A stretch of 43,203 nt of DNA, from NCBI GenBank assembly GCA_936924635.1, contig CAKZHP010000127.1, forward strand, positions 1-43,203. Direction: 5' to 3'. The position numbers and the translations under genes were made by a program. Under the pieces are notes generated by a model. That model was given only the letters and a program-made list of their open reading frames with translations. It did not search any database and was not told where the DNA came from. Position 1 is the first letter of the stretch. The number at the start of each line of letters is the position of its first letter. The stretch comes from an uncultured Propionibacteriaceae bacterium (lineage in GTDB: Bacteria > Actinomycetota > Actinomycetes > Propionibacteriales > Propionibacteriaceae). Shown in pieces: positions 24,526-31,934 of this stretch.

Positions 24526-26205
24526 CTACCTTTCGCTGGCGTGTGCGGCCCCATTCTTCCAGGCTTGCCCCATTCGGGCCGCCAGGGCCAGCACCGCGGC
24601 CAGCCCGAGGGCCAGCTCCAGGCCCGCGCCGAACCGCACGGCCGGCGTGATGTTCTCGCGCAACGGCATCGTGACCACGCCGGATGCGGCGGTGCGCTGC
24701 TGGGTCTGGAAGGTCACGCTGCCGTCGGGGAGGATGTAGCCCGAGAGTGCGTTGGTGGTCGCCACCAGCACCTCGCGCTGCGACTCCATCGCCCGGATGC
24801 GGGTGATCGCCCACTGCTGGGGGATCTGACCGGTCCCGGCGTACGTGGCGTTGTTGCTCTGCACGGTCACCAGCTGGGCTCCGCCGGTGGTGCCGTCGCC
24901 GCGGATGACGTCGCGGAACGTGTCGTCGTACGCGAGCTCGAAGCAGATCATCACCCCCACCCGGAGGTCGCCCTGGGCGGCGGTGCTGACGTCGAGCACG
25001 CCGGGGCCCGTGCCGGGGACGCCCTGCCGACCCACCATCTGCAGCATCGGCACCAGAGGCAGCAGCTGGTCGCGGTACGGGATCCACTCGCCGAAGGGCA
25101 CCAGGTCTCGCTTGTGGTAGGTGGCTCCGGGCCCGGTCGTGGGGTCCCACCACAGGGCCGTGGTCTGCCGCTCCTGGGGGCCGGGGCCCTCGGTCACGGC
25201 GCCGACGAGCACGGGGACCTCGGCGAGGCGCACGGCCGTCCAGACCACGTCGTTGGTCTCCGCGTCTCGGACCGGGTCGATGTCGGTGGAGTTCTCCGGC
25301 CAGAGCACGAAGTCGGGAACGGCGGTGGCGCCCGCCCGGGCCTTGGCCATCAGCGTGACCGTCTCGGCGAGGTGGTTGCGGGTCACCGAGCGGGCGCGTC
25401 CCATGGGCTCGACACCGGCGACGCCGTCGACGTTGCCCTGGACCATGCCGACCGTGACCGTACGCCCCGTGGCCGCCGGAGCGGCTGCCGCCCGCCCGGC
25501 CACCAGGCTGCTGCCGGCCAGGAGGGCGAAGGCGCCGAGGGCTGATCCCAGCCGGAGCAGCGTACGGCGCCTGTCGCTGCGTGGCGCGACGGCCCAGGCC
25601 AGCAGCTGGGCGGTCAGCGCGGTGGCGTACGAGACCCCGGCGACGCTGACGAGCGGGTAGAGGCCGGCCAGCGGGGAGTCCGGCATCGCGAAGCCGAGCC
25701 GGAACCACCCGAAGCCGCCGAACGGGATGCGGGAGTAGAGCAGCTCCACGAGCACCCAGGCCGACGCAGCCCAGACGGGCCACCAGCGCATGCCGACCAG
25801 GGAGGCCAGGATCTGACCGAGGAGCCCGAACCAGAGCGCCTCGAAGGCGACCAGGGCGACCGCGACCGGGGCCGCGATGACGTACGTCCAGCCCACCGTC
25901 ACCGCCAGCATCGTGACGCCGAAGAGGTAGCCGAGGCCGAACGCGCGTCGCAGCGGCTGGCCGGTCACGGCGAGGGTGAGCGCCGCGACGCCGACCAGGA
26001 GCAGCGGCCACAGGTCGAACGGCTGGAAGCCGAGCGCCATGCCGATGCCGCCCAGCAGGGCGAGGCCGCGGCGGGCCCCAGGACGGAGCGAGACGAGCTC
26101 GCGGCCGAAGGTCGGCCGGACGCGTACGGGGGACGATCCCGCCCGGCGTCTCGCGCCAGCGGTCTCACCCACGCGGGAGAGGCGGGCAGCGTCGGGGCTC
26201 GTCAC
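24526..26205 (-). CDS. lnt: Apolipoprotein N-acyltransferase
   Basis: A 559-residue protein with six to eight N-terminal membrane helices (from LALLGGIGMALGFQPFDLWPL to about residue 230) and a C-terminal nitrilase domain. The catalytic triad is visible: Glu in DFVLWPENSTD, Lys in TYHKRDLVPFGEWIPYR and Cys in GVMICFELAYDD. It adds the third acyl chain to lipoproteins. GTG 26205 is preferred because TACGCT (26212-26217) lies 6 nt upstream on the coding strand, indicating a leaderless mRNA; longer in-frame extensions overlap the exonuclease gene. Heads the lnt-ppm1-fxsA operon. Confidence 0.94.
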   Translation of the reverse strand: MTSPDAARLSRVGETAGARRRAGSSPVRVRPTFGRELVSLRPGARRGLALLGGIGMALGFQPFDLWPLLLVGVAALTLAVTGQPLRRAFGLGYLFGVTMLAVTVGWTYVIAAPVAVALVAFEALWFGLLGQILASLVGMRWWPVWAASAWVLVELLYSRIPFGGFGWFRLGFAMPDSPLAGLYPLVSVAGVSYATALTAQLLAWAVAPRSDRRRTLLRLGSALGAFALLAGSSLVAGRAAAAPAATGRTVTVGMVQGNVDGVAGVEPMGRARSVTRNHLAETVTLMAKARAGATAVPDFVLWPENSTDIDPVRDAETNDVVWTAVRLAEVPVLVGAVTEGPGPQERQTTALWWDPTTGPGATYHKRDLVPFGEWIPYRDQLLPLVPMLQMVGRQGVPGTGPGVLDVSTAAQGDLRVGVMICFELAYDDTFRDVIRGDGTTGGAQLVTVQSNNATYAGTGQIPQQWAITRIRAMESQREVLVATTNALSGYILPDGSVTFQTQQRTAASGVVTMPLRENITPAVRFGAGLELALGLAAVLALAARMGQAWKNGAAHASER

Positions 26206-26238
26206 GCCGCGAGCGTACAGGGCACTAGCCTGACGCCC
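26206..26238. promoter_or_regulatory. Divergent leaderless promoter pair (lnt / exonuclease)
   Basis: Only 33 nt separate two divergent start codons. The minus-strand -10 TACGCT (26217-26212) ends 6 nt before GTG 26205, and the plus-strand -10 TAGCCT (26226-26231) ends 7 nt before ATG 26239. Both mRNAs would begin at the start codon, and each -35 region would lie inside the other gene's coding sequence. Confidence 0.6.
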
Positions 26239-27207
26239 ATGCCCGGCCGCCTGCTGCTCGACACCGCGTCGCTGTACTTCCGCGCCTACTTCGGGGTGCC
26301 GGCGACCACGGCCGCCGACGGCGTCACCCCCGTCAACGCGGTACGCGGGCTGATCGACATGATCGCGAAGTTCGTGCGGGAGCGACAGCCTGACGAGATC
26401 GCCGCATGCTGGGACAACGACTGGCGCCCCGAGTGGCGGGTGGCGCTGATCCCCTCGTACAAGGCGCACCGGGTCGCCGGCGGTGCCCCCGACTCCCCCG
26501 CCGACCCGTCGCTGCCGGTCGGCGCGGGCGGCCGCGGAGCGCAGTCCGGGGTCGCGGAGATCGCCGAGGAGTCGCTGTCGATCCAGGTGCCGCTGATCGC
26601 GCAGGTGCTGGAGGCGGTCGGGATCTCGATGGTCGGTGTCGACGGGTACGAGGCCGACGACGTGATCGGCACCCTGGCACGTACGGCACCGGGCAAGGTC
26701 GACGTGGTCACCGGCGACCGCGACCTGTTCCAGCTTGTGAACGACGACTGCACCGTCTTGTACGTGGCGCGTGGGGTGTCGAAGTACGAAGCCGTGGACG
26801 ATGCGTGGCTGGCGACGAGGTACGGGATCACGGGCGCCCAGTACGTGGACTACGCCGTGCTGCGGGGCGACCCCTCCGACGGCCTCCCGGGCGTCGCCGG
26901 CATCGGCGAGAAGACCGCCGCGAGGCTGCTGGCCGAGCACGGCGACCTGGAAGGCATCATGGCGGCCCCGCTGTCGGCAGGGGTGACGGCCAGGCTGGCC
27001 GCAGCCGTCGACTACATCGGCCCCGCCCAGCTGGTCGTGGCCGTGAAGGACGACCTCGAGCTGACCGGCGACCTGACCTGCCCGCGCTCCCCCGCCGACC
27101 CGGAGGCGCTGGAGGCGCTCGTCGAACGTCTCAACATCACCAGCCCGGTCCAGCGGCTGCTGACCGCACTGGCCACCAACGAACCCTTGCTCAACCCACG
27201 CAATTGA
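26239..27207 (+). CDS. 5'-3' exonuclease (Pol I N-terminal domain type)
   Basis: A 322-residue stand-alone FEN-like nuclease. LLLDTASLYFRAYFG, ACWDNDWRPEWR, VDGYEADDVIGTLA and VVTGDRDLFQLV supply the metal-binding acidic residues; LRGDPSDGLPGVAGIGEKTAARLL is the helix-3-turn-helix DNA-binding motif. Such proteins remove RNA primers or flaps alongside DNA polymerase I. The mRNA is probably leaderless (TAGCCT 26226-26231, then 7 nt). The last codons (PLLNPRN) are written by CTTGCTCAACC (27186-27196), identical to the right end of the REP-like repeat nearby, so the C-terminus may derive from repeat invasion. Confidence 0.93.
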   Translation: MPGRLLLDTASLYFRAYFGVPATTAADGVTPVNAVRGLIDMIAKFVRERQPDEIAACWDNDWRPEWRVALIPSYKAHRVAGGAPDSPADPSLPVGAGGRGAQSGVAEIAEESLSIQVPLIAQVLEAVGISMVGVDGYEADDVIGTLARTAPGKVDVVTGDRDLFQLVNDDCTVLYVARGVSKYEAVDDAWLATRYGITGAQYVDYAVLRGDPSDGLPGVAGIGEKTAARLLAEHGDLEGIMAAPLSAGVTARLAAAVDYIGPAQLVVAVKDDLELTGDLTCPRSPADPEALEALVERLNITSPVQRLLTALATNEPLLNPRN

Positions 27208-27222
27208 GAAAGACGTGCTGAG

Positions 27223-27300
27223 CCAGGTTGCACGCTGACTAAGCAAGGACAGGCACACCCAGGTCGAACGCTGATGAAGCAAGGACGTCCCGAACCAGGT
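27223..27300 (+). repeat. Imperfect tandem repeat, period 36 nt
   Basis: Units begin with CCAGGT at 27223, 27259 and 27295. The first two are about 70% alike over 28 nt (ACGCTGA near the middle and AAGCAAGGAC at the end are shared) and the third is cut after CCAGGT. GCTG-N4-AGCAAG within the units resembles the reverse complement of the REP-like element's right end. The rest of the gap to 27395 has no gene but holds three DnaA-box-like words (TGTGGACAA 27302-27310, TGTGGATG near 27331, TGTGGACC near 27355). Confidence 0.55.
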
Positions 27301-27395
27301 CTGTGGACAACCAGTAATGGCCCCGTCGGCTGTGGATGCCACCCATCGCGCCGGATGTGGACCGATGCCGTTGCCCTGTGATGCTCCACCAAGCT

Positions 27396-27452
27396 CCCGG
27401 TTTCGACGCCCATCTCCTTCGCGAGCTCAGGAGATGCTTGCTCAACCAGCGG
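27396..27452. repeat. REP-like palindromic element, copy 1
   Basis: A 57-nt element with ends GGTTTCGACGC (27399-27409) and GCTTGCTCAACCAGCGG (27436-27452) shared with the copy at 38041-38097. The middle differs but pairs with itself: CATCTCCT (27411-27418) with AGGAGATG (27429-27436). The metW stop codon lies inside the element, so the repeat supplies the end of that gene. Probably also a terminator for convergent transcription. Confidence 0.7.
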
Positions 27453-28113
27453 TTTCTCGTGCGCCCAGCACGTACACCACCGAACCCGCGGCCCAGGTGG
27501 CGAAACGCTCGCGCTTCAGGGGCTTGCCGAACACATCGAGGGGCACTCGCTGCTCGACACGCAGCCCGACCAGGTCGAACAGCGCCTCGAGGTCGGTGAG
27601 CGTGGCGTGGTGGAGGTTGGGGGTGTCGTACCAGTTGTGCGGCAGGTCCTTCGACATCGGCATGCGCCCGCGCAGCAGCCGCGCCCGGTTGCGCCAGTAG
27701 CCGAAGTTCGGCATCGACAGCACCACCTTCGGCGCGATGCGCACGATCTCGGCCAGCACGTCAGCCGGGCGGTGCAGCGCCTGCAGGGTCTTCGACAGCA
27801 CCACGACGTCGTACGACCCGTCGGCGAACTCGCCCAGCTGGTGGTCCATGTCGAGCTCGATGACCGAGACTCCCTGGCGGATCGCGACCAGCACCGCCTC
27901 GGGGTCGATCTCCACCCCGGTCCCGGTGCAGCCGTGGTGGTCGACCAGGTGGCGCAGCAGCATCCCGGACCCACAGCCCAGGTCGAGCACGCGCAGGTCG
28001 TTGCCGACCAGCTCAGCCACCAGCGACAGGTCGGAGCGCAGCCCCTCGGTCACGGTGTCGCCGGCCTGGGCTCTCTCACCGCCGCGTCCCTTGTCGGCGC
28101 GCCCGCCGGTCAT
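27442..28113 (-). CDS. metW: Methionine biosynthesis protein MetW (SAM-dependent methyltransferase fold)
   Basis: A 223-residue protein with a class I methyltransferase fold: VLDLGCGSGMLLRHLVDHHGCTGTGVEID (SAM loop), GVSVIELDMDHQLGEFADGSYDVVVLSKTLQALHRP and KVVLSMPNFGYWRNRARLLRGRMPMSKDLPHNWYDTPNLHH, the strongly conserved MetW block. MetW partners with MetX and is thought to enhance or redirect homoserine acylation. ATG 28113 overlaps the metX stop by 4 nt. About 30 extra N-terminal residues (Gly, Arg and Lys rich) precede the core. Its last codons (ETAG) and stop lie in the REP-like repeat. Confidence 0.93.
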   Translation of the reverse strand: MTGGRADKGRGGERAQAGDTVTEGLRSDLSLVAELVGNDLRVLDLGCGSGMLLRHLVDHHGCTGTGVEIDPEAVLVAIRQGVSVIELDMDHQLGEFADGSYDVVVLSKTLQALHRPADVLAEIVRIAPKVVLSMPNFGYWRNRARLLRGRMPMSKDLPHNWYDTPNLHHATLTDLEALFDLVGLRVEQRVPLDVFGKPLKRERFATWAAGSVVYVLGARETAG

Positions 28114-29249
28114 GACCCGACCTCCAGCGCGCGGTTCAGGTACGCCTTCACCGTGGCGTGATAGTCGTCGATCGGCAGCAGGAACGAGTCGTGCCCTCCG
28201 CCGTGCTCGATCTCGCGGAAGGTCACCGGCACCCGCGCGTGCTCCAGGTGCCGCACGATCCGGCGCGAGTGCGCGGTGGAGAACCGCCAGTCCGAGGTGA
28301 ACGACATCACCAGGAACCTCACCCCGGCGGCCGCGGCGAGCGCCGTTGCGTCGTCCTTCTCGAACGGGTCGAAGTAGTCCATCACCCGGGTCAGGTAGAG
28401 GTAGGACAGCGCGTCGAACCGCTGCAGGAACGCGTCGCCCTGGTGCTGAAGGTAGCTCTCCACGGCGAAGTCGGGGCCGAACCCCGGCTCCAGCCCGCCC
28501 TTCTGGGGCTCGCGACCGAACTTGTCGGTCATCGCCTCCTCCGACAGGTACGTGATGTGGGCCATCATCCGCGCGATGCTCAGCCCCAGCGTGGGCGAGG
28601 TGCCTTCGGCTGCGTACGCGCCGTCGTGGAACCCGGGATCGCGGATGATCGCCTCGCGCGCCACGGCCGAGAACGCGATGTTCTGCGCCGACAGCCGCGA
28701 CGAGGACGCCACCACGACCGCGTTCGCCATGTCGTCGGGGTGCGTGAGCGCCCACTGCAGCACCTGCATGCCGCCCAGCGAGCCTCCGAGCGCCGCGAGC
28801 AGCCGCTCCACCCCGAGGTGCCCCAGGAGTGCCCGGTGCACGGTGACGAAGTCGGCCATGTCGAGCAGCGGGAAGTCCATCCCGTACGCACGGCCCGTCT
28901 CCGGGTTGGTCGAGGCCGGGCCCGTGGTGCCGCGGCAGCCCCCCAGCAGGTTGGCGCAGATGACGTACATGCGGGTCGTGTCGAGCGGTCGGCCGGGGCC
29001 GATGAGGTTGTCCCACCACCCTGGGCGCGTCGCCCCCTCGTGCATGCCTGCCGCGTGCGCGTCACCGGTCAGGGCATGACAGACGAACACGGCGTTGTCC
29101 CGCGCCGGCGAGAGGGTCCCGTACGTCTCGTACGCGACGTCCACCTCGCTCAGCACTCCCCCGCGGGCCAGCCGCAACGGGTTCTGCGCGTCGAAGAGCC
29201 GGACCGTCTGGGTCTCGACGAGCCCGACGCCCTCAGTCGTGGCAACCAC
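28110..29249 (-). CDS. metX: Homoserine O-acetyltransferase
   Basis: A 379-residue alpha/beta-hydrolase-fold acyltransferase that acetylates homoserine, the committed step of methionine synthesis. VFVCHALTGDAHAAG, WWDNLIGPGRPLDT, CANLLGGCRGTTGP, ALGGSLGGMQVLQW (nucleophile Ser), VMSFTSDWRFS (Asp) and HGGGHDSFLLP (His) are all in place. GTG 29249 starts 6 nt after the metY stop; the only Shine-Dalgarno-like sequence is GAGG overlapping the metY end. The middle gene of metY-metX-metW. Confidence 0.95.
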   Translation of the reverse strand: MVATTEGVGLVETQTVRLFDAQNPLRLARGGVLSEVDVAYETYGTLSPARDNAVFVCHALTGDAHAAGMHEGATRPGWWDNLIGPGRPLDTTRMYVICANLLGGCRGTTGPASTNPETGRAYGMDFPLLDMADFVTVHRALLGHLGVERLLAALGGSLGGMQVLQWALTHPDDMANAVVVASSSRLSAQNIAFSAVAREAIIRDPGFHDGAYAAEGTSPTLGLSIARMMAHITYLSEEAMTDKFGREPQKGGLEPGFGPDFAVESYLQHQGDAFLQRFDALSYLYLTRVMDYFDPFEKDDATALAAAAGVRFLVMSFTSDWRFSTAHSRRIVRHLEHARVPVTFREIEHGGGHDSFLLPIDDYHATVKAYLNRALEVGS

Positions 29250-29255
29250 CGGGCC

Positions 29256-30536
29256 TCAGGCACCTGCCTTCGCAAGCGCCTGGTCGAGGTCGGCGACGAT
29301 GTCGTCGATGTGCTCGATGCCGACCGACAGCCGCACCATCTCCGGCGGCACCCCGGCACCGACGAGCTCCTCCTCGGTGAGCTGCGAGTGCGTCGTGGAG
29401 GCGTTGTGGATGGCGAGCGACCGGACATCACCGATGTTCGCCACATGGCTGAACAGCTCCAGCGCCTCGATGAACCGCTCACCGCCGGCGCGCCCCGCCT
29501 TCAGCCCGAACGACACCAGGCCCGAGAACCCCTTGCCGGTGAGGACGCGGTCGCCGACCGCCTTGTACGGGCTCGACTCCAGACCGGGGTAGGTGACCCA
29601 GGCCACGTCGGGGTGCGACTCCAGGTGCTGCGCCACCGCGAGCGCGTTCTCCGAGTGGCGCTCCATGCGCAGCGCCAGCGTCTCGGCGCCCTGCAGGCCC
29701 AGGAACGAGTTCATGGGCGCCGGCGTGGCCCCGGTATTGCGCATCAGCACGGTGCGGGCCCGGATGATGTACGCCAGGTTGCCGGCCGCCTCCGTCCAGA
29801 CCACGCCGTGATAAGCGGGGTCGGGCTGGGTAAGCACCGGGAACCGGTCGGCGTGGGCGGCCCAGTCGAAGGACCCGCCGTCGATGATCACACCGCCGAG
29901 CGCGGTGCCGTGCCCGCCGATGTACTTCGTGGTGGCGTGCACGACCACGTCGGCACCGTGCTCGAAGGGACGGCACAGGATCGGCGACGGCACCGTGTTG
30001 TCGACGACGAACGGGAGGCCGAGGTCGTGCGCGGCCTGCGACCAGGCGTCCAGGTCGATCACGGTCAGCGACGGGTTGCCGATCGACTCGCAGAACACCA
30101 GCTTGGTGGTCTCGTCGACGGCCTCTGCCAGAGCCTCCGGGCGAGCCGGGTCGACGAAGCGGGCCGTGATGCCGAACTGCTTCAGGGTGTTCGCGAACAG
30201 CGCGTACGTTCCGCCGTACAGCGTCGACGTCGCCACGATCGAGTCGCCGGCACCGGCGAGGTTCAGCACCGCGTACGTGATCGCCGCAGCCCCCGACGCC
30301 GTGGCCAGCGCCCCGACCCCGCCCTCCAGCGCCGCGAGCCGCTCCTCGAAGACGTTGGTGGTCGGGTTCATCAGGCGCGTGTAGATGTTGCCGGGCTTCG
30401 AGAGCGCGAACAGGCTCGCCGCGTGCTCCGCGTCGTCGAATCCGTACGACACCGTCTGGTAGATCGGCACCGCCAGGGCGTGGGTGGTGGGGTCCACCTG
30501 CTGCCCGGCGTGAACGGCCAGGGTCTCTGGGCGCAT
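29256..30536 (-). CDS. metY: O-acetylhomoserine sulfhydrylase
   Basis: A 426-residue PLP enzyme that makes homocysteine directly from O-acetylhomoserine and sulfide. FATLAVHAGQ-like start (ETLAVHAGQQVDPTTHA), PIYQTVSYGFDD, YTRLMNPTTNVFEERLAALEGG, ATSTLYGGTYALF, VVDNTVPSPILCRPFEHGADVVVHATTKYIGGHG (Schiff-base Lys in TTKY) and VRLSVGIEHIDDI identify it. ATG 30536 has AGGAGG 4 nt upstream and matches the family start; the extra upstream residues do not. First gene of the operon. I see no SAM-type riboswitch in the 70-nt gap before it. Confidence 0.95.
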   Translation of the reverse strand: MRPETLAVHAGQQVDPTTHALAVPIYQTVSYGFDDAEHAASLFALSKPGNIYTRLMNPTTNVFEERLAALEGGVGALATASGAAAITYAVLNLAGAGDSIVATSTLYGGTYALFANTLKQFGITARFVDPARPEALAEAVDETTKLVFCESIGNPSLTVIDLDAWSQAAHDLGLPFVVDNTVPSPILCRPFEHGADVVVHATTKYIGGHGTALGGVIIDGGSFDWAAHADRFPVLTQPDPAYHGVVWTEAAGNLAYIIRARTVLMRNTGATPAPMNSFLGLQGAETLALRMERHSENALAVAQHLESHPDVAWVTYPGLESSPYKAVGDRVLTGKGFSGLVSFGLKAGRAGGERFIEALELFSHVANIGDVRSLAIHNASTTHSQLTEEELVGAGVPPEMVRLSVGIEHIDDIVADLDQALAKAGA

Positions 30537-30608
30537 GGGTCCTCCTCGGTCGGCTGCGCTCAGGCTATCCCTCGCCACCGACAGTTCTCGACCCAGGGCC
30601 GCCAGGGC

Positions 30609-30878
30609 TCAGAAGGTGAACAGTGCGTTCCAGGCCCGCTTCGACACCACGGCGAAGGTGTCGGGCGGCAGCGGGTCCTGGGCCAGCAGAGCGTCGAGAG
30701 CGGCCTGGTCCTCGACGTCGAAGACCAGGGACGCGCCGAGCCCGTCGTCGAACGGGCCCGCGTTGACCAGCTGTCCCTCCTCCTTGAGGCGGGCCAGCCA
30801 CTCCCGGTGGGCGGGTCGGGCAGCGAGCCGGCGCTCGGTCTCGGCAGGGACGTACTCGGTGGTGACGACAAACAGCAT
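30609..30878 (-). CDS. YciI family protein
   Basis: An 89-residue ferredoxin-like-fold protein of the YciI family. HREWLARLKEEGQLVNAGPFDDGLGASLVFDVEDQAALDALLAQDPL follows the family pattern H-x-x-x-L-x-x-L-x-x-x-G-x-L-x-x-x-GP. The proteins are small dimers of uncertain function, possibly dehydrochlorinase-like. ATG 30878 has CAGACT (30885-30890) 6 nt upstream on the coding strand. It ends 72 nt before the metY start. Confidence 0.85.
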   Translation of the reverse strand: MLFVVTTEYVPAETERRLAARPAHREWLARLKEEGQLVNAGPFDDGLGASLVFDVEDQAALDALLAQDPLPPDTFAVVSKRAWNALFTF

Positions 30879-30913
30879 GGCGGCAGTCTGCCACCGTCGG
30901 GCAGGCCGCTGCG

Positions 30914-31348
30914 TCAGCTGACGAGGCCCACGATCGTCAGCAGCACGCCGATGCCGGCGAAGACGAAGCCCCAGTGCTGCATCGGCACCCAGAAGAGGGT
31001 GTGGTGGTTGCGGGTGTTCTTCGTCACGTACGCGGCCTCGGCCGCCAGCTGCTGCTCCGCGAGGGCGTACGCCTCCTCGTACGTGCGGGGCGCCGGCGCA
31101 CCCTCGACGAAGAACCGCCCCTGGCGCACGAGGTGCTCGACCTCCTGCCGCCGAGCACCCAGGATCTCCTGAGCCTTCTGCTCGGCCTTCGTGACGTTGA
31201 GCCACTGCCCGAAGAAGTACGTGCCGACGCCGGCCAGGATCAGACCGATGCCTGCGGCCACGACGTGTCCGGTGGCCATCCCGAGACCGAATCCGAGGAC
31301 GCCGAACAGGAGCGCGAGGGCGCCGAAGCCGCGCCAGATGATGATCAC
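30914..31348 (-). CDS. Small membrane protein, unknown function
   Basis: A 144-residue protein with two N-terminal hydrophobic helices (ALALLFGVLGFGLGMATG, VVAAGIGLILAGVGTYFFG), a charged helical middle (NVTKAEQKAQEILGARRQEVEHLVRQG, then TYEEAYALAEQQLAAEAAYV) that may be coiled, and a C-terminal helix (WGFVFAGIGVLLTIVGLV). I do not recognise a family. GTG 31348 is preceded by TAGATC at 6 nt, a weaker -10. Neighbours are the YciI gene and the RNA ligase gene on the same strand. Confidence 0.7.
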   Translation of the reverse strand: MIIIWRGFGALALLFGVLGFGLGMATGHVVAAGIGLILAGVGTYFFGQWLNVTKAEQKAQEILGARRQEVEHLVRQGRFFVEGAPAPRTYEEAYALAEQQLAAEAAYVTKNTRNHHTLFWVPMQHWGFVFAGIGVLLTIVGLVS

Positions 31349-31373
31349 GGGACCGATCTAATCATTCCCGGGC

Positions 31374-31934
31374 TCAGGTGCTCAGCGGCAGCCGTTCGCG
31401 GACCTCGTAGCGAGGCCGGCCTCCCCTGCCCTGTCCCAGGAACGACTGCACCAGGGCGATCTCGGAGACCTGCCAGACCGACGAGTACAGGCCGACGAGC
31501 GCCTTGAGGTGCTTGGTGGCATCGGCGGCCCGGCGGCGCCGGGCCAGCGTCAGGTGCGGGTGGAACTTCTGCCGGGCCACCTCGATCCCCACCGTCGTGG
31601 CGGCGGTGTGGCACCGGGCGGCGAGCGGCGGCAACGATGCGGTGACGTCGTCCACGGCCGCGTACAGGACGTTGGCCCGAGCGGCGGACGCGAAGCAGCC
31701 GACCCCCTCGAAGGAGAGCGGGAACGATGCCGTACGCGCCGCGGCCGCCGTGAGCGCGTCGACCAACGGCTCGTACCGCCATCCGTCCACCGACTCGTAG
31801 AAGGCCAGGGTCACGTGCCAGTGCTCCGGGTCGGACCAGCCCCAGGCGTCGTCGCGGCGCGGGTCGACCATCCGGTCCAGCTCGTCGAGCACGTCGGCGG
31901 GCGGGACCACCGCCGCGAAGAAGCGGTCCCCCAT
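31374..31934 (-). CDS. thpR: 2'-5' RNA ligase / cyclic phosphodiesterase family (ThpR)
   Basis: A 186-residue 2H phosphoesterase. Both HxTx motifs are present: HVTLAF (about residues 40-45) and HLTLAR (about 126-131, within FHPHLTLAR). The N-terminus RFFAAVVPPADVLDELDRM and the RYEVRERLPL ending are typical. ThpR proteins ligate or open 2',5' or cyclic phosphate bonds in RNA; the physiological substrate is unclear. The start overlaps the ppk2 stop by one base (TGATG), so it is translated with polyphosphate kinase. Confidence 0.92.
   Translation of the reverse strand: MGDRFFAAVVPPADVLDELDRMVDPRRDDAWGWSDPEHWHVTLAFYESVDGWRYEPLVDALTAAAARTASFPLSFEGVGCFASAARANVLYAAVDDVTASLPPLAARCHTAATTVGIEVARQKFHPHLTLARRRRAADATKHLKALVGLYSSVWQVSEIALVQSFLGQGRGGRPRYEVRERLPLST

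Noticed and set aside
27223..27300. The 36-nt tandem repeats as a small CRISPR array
   Set aside because: Units are imperfect and directly tandem, there are no distinct spacers and no cas genes are nearby.
24526..27342. A 938-codon version of lnt extending over the exonuclease gene
   Set aside because: Residues upstream of GTG 26205 are antisense to the exonuclease gene, and a leaderless -10 precedes GTG 26205.
27301..27365. The DnaA-box-like cluster as the chromosomal origin
   Set aside because: Only one box is perfect and none of dnaA, dnaN, gyrB or rpmH is in the window.
28158..31172. A plus-strand open frame of 1004 codons opposite metX, metY and YciI
   Set aside because: It is antisense to three well-identified genes, is rich in Arg, Gly and Val as shadow frames of GC-rich genes are, and has no domain signature.
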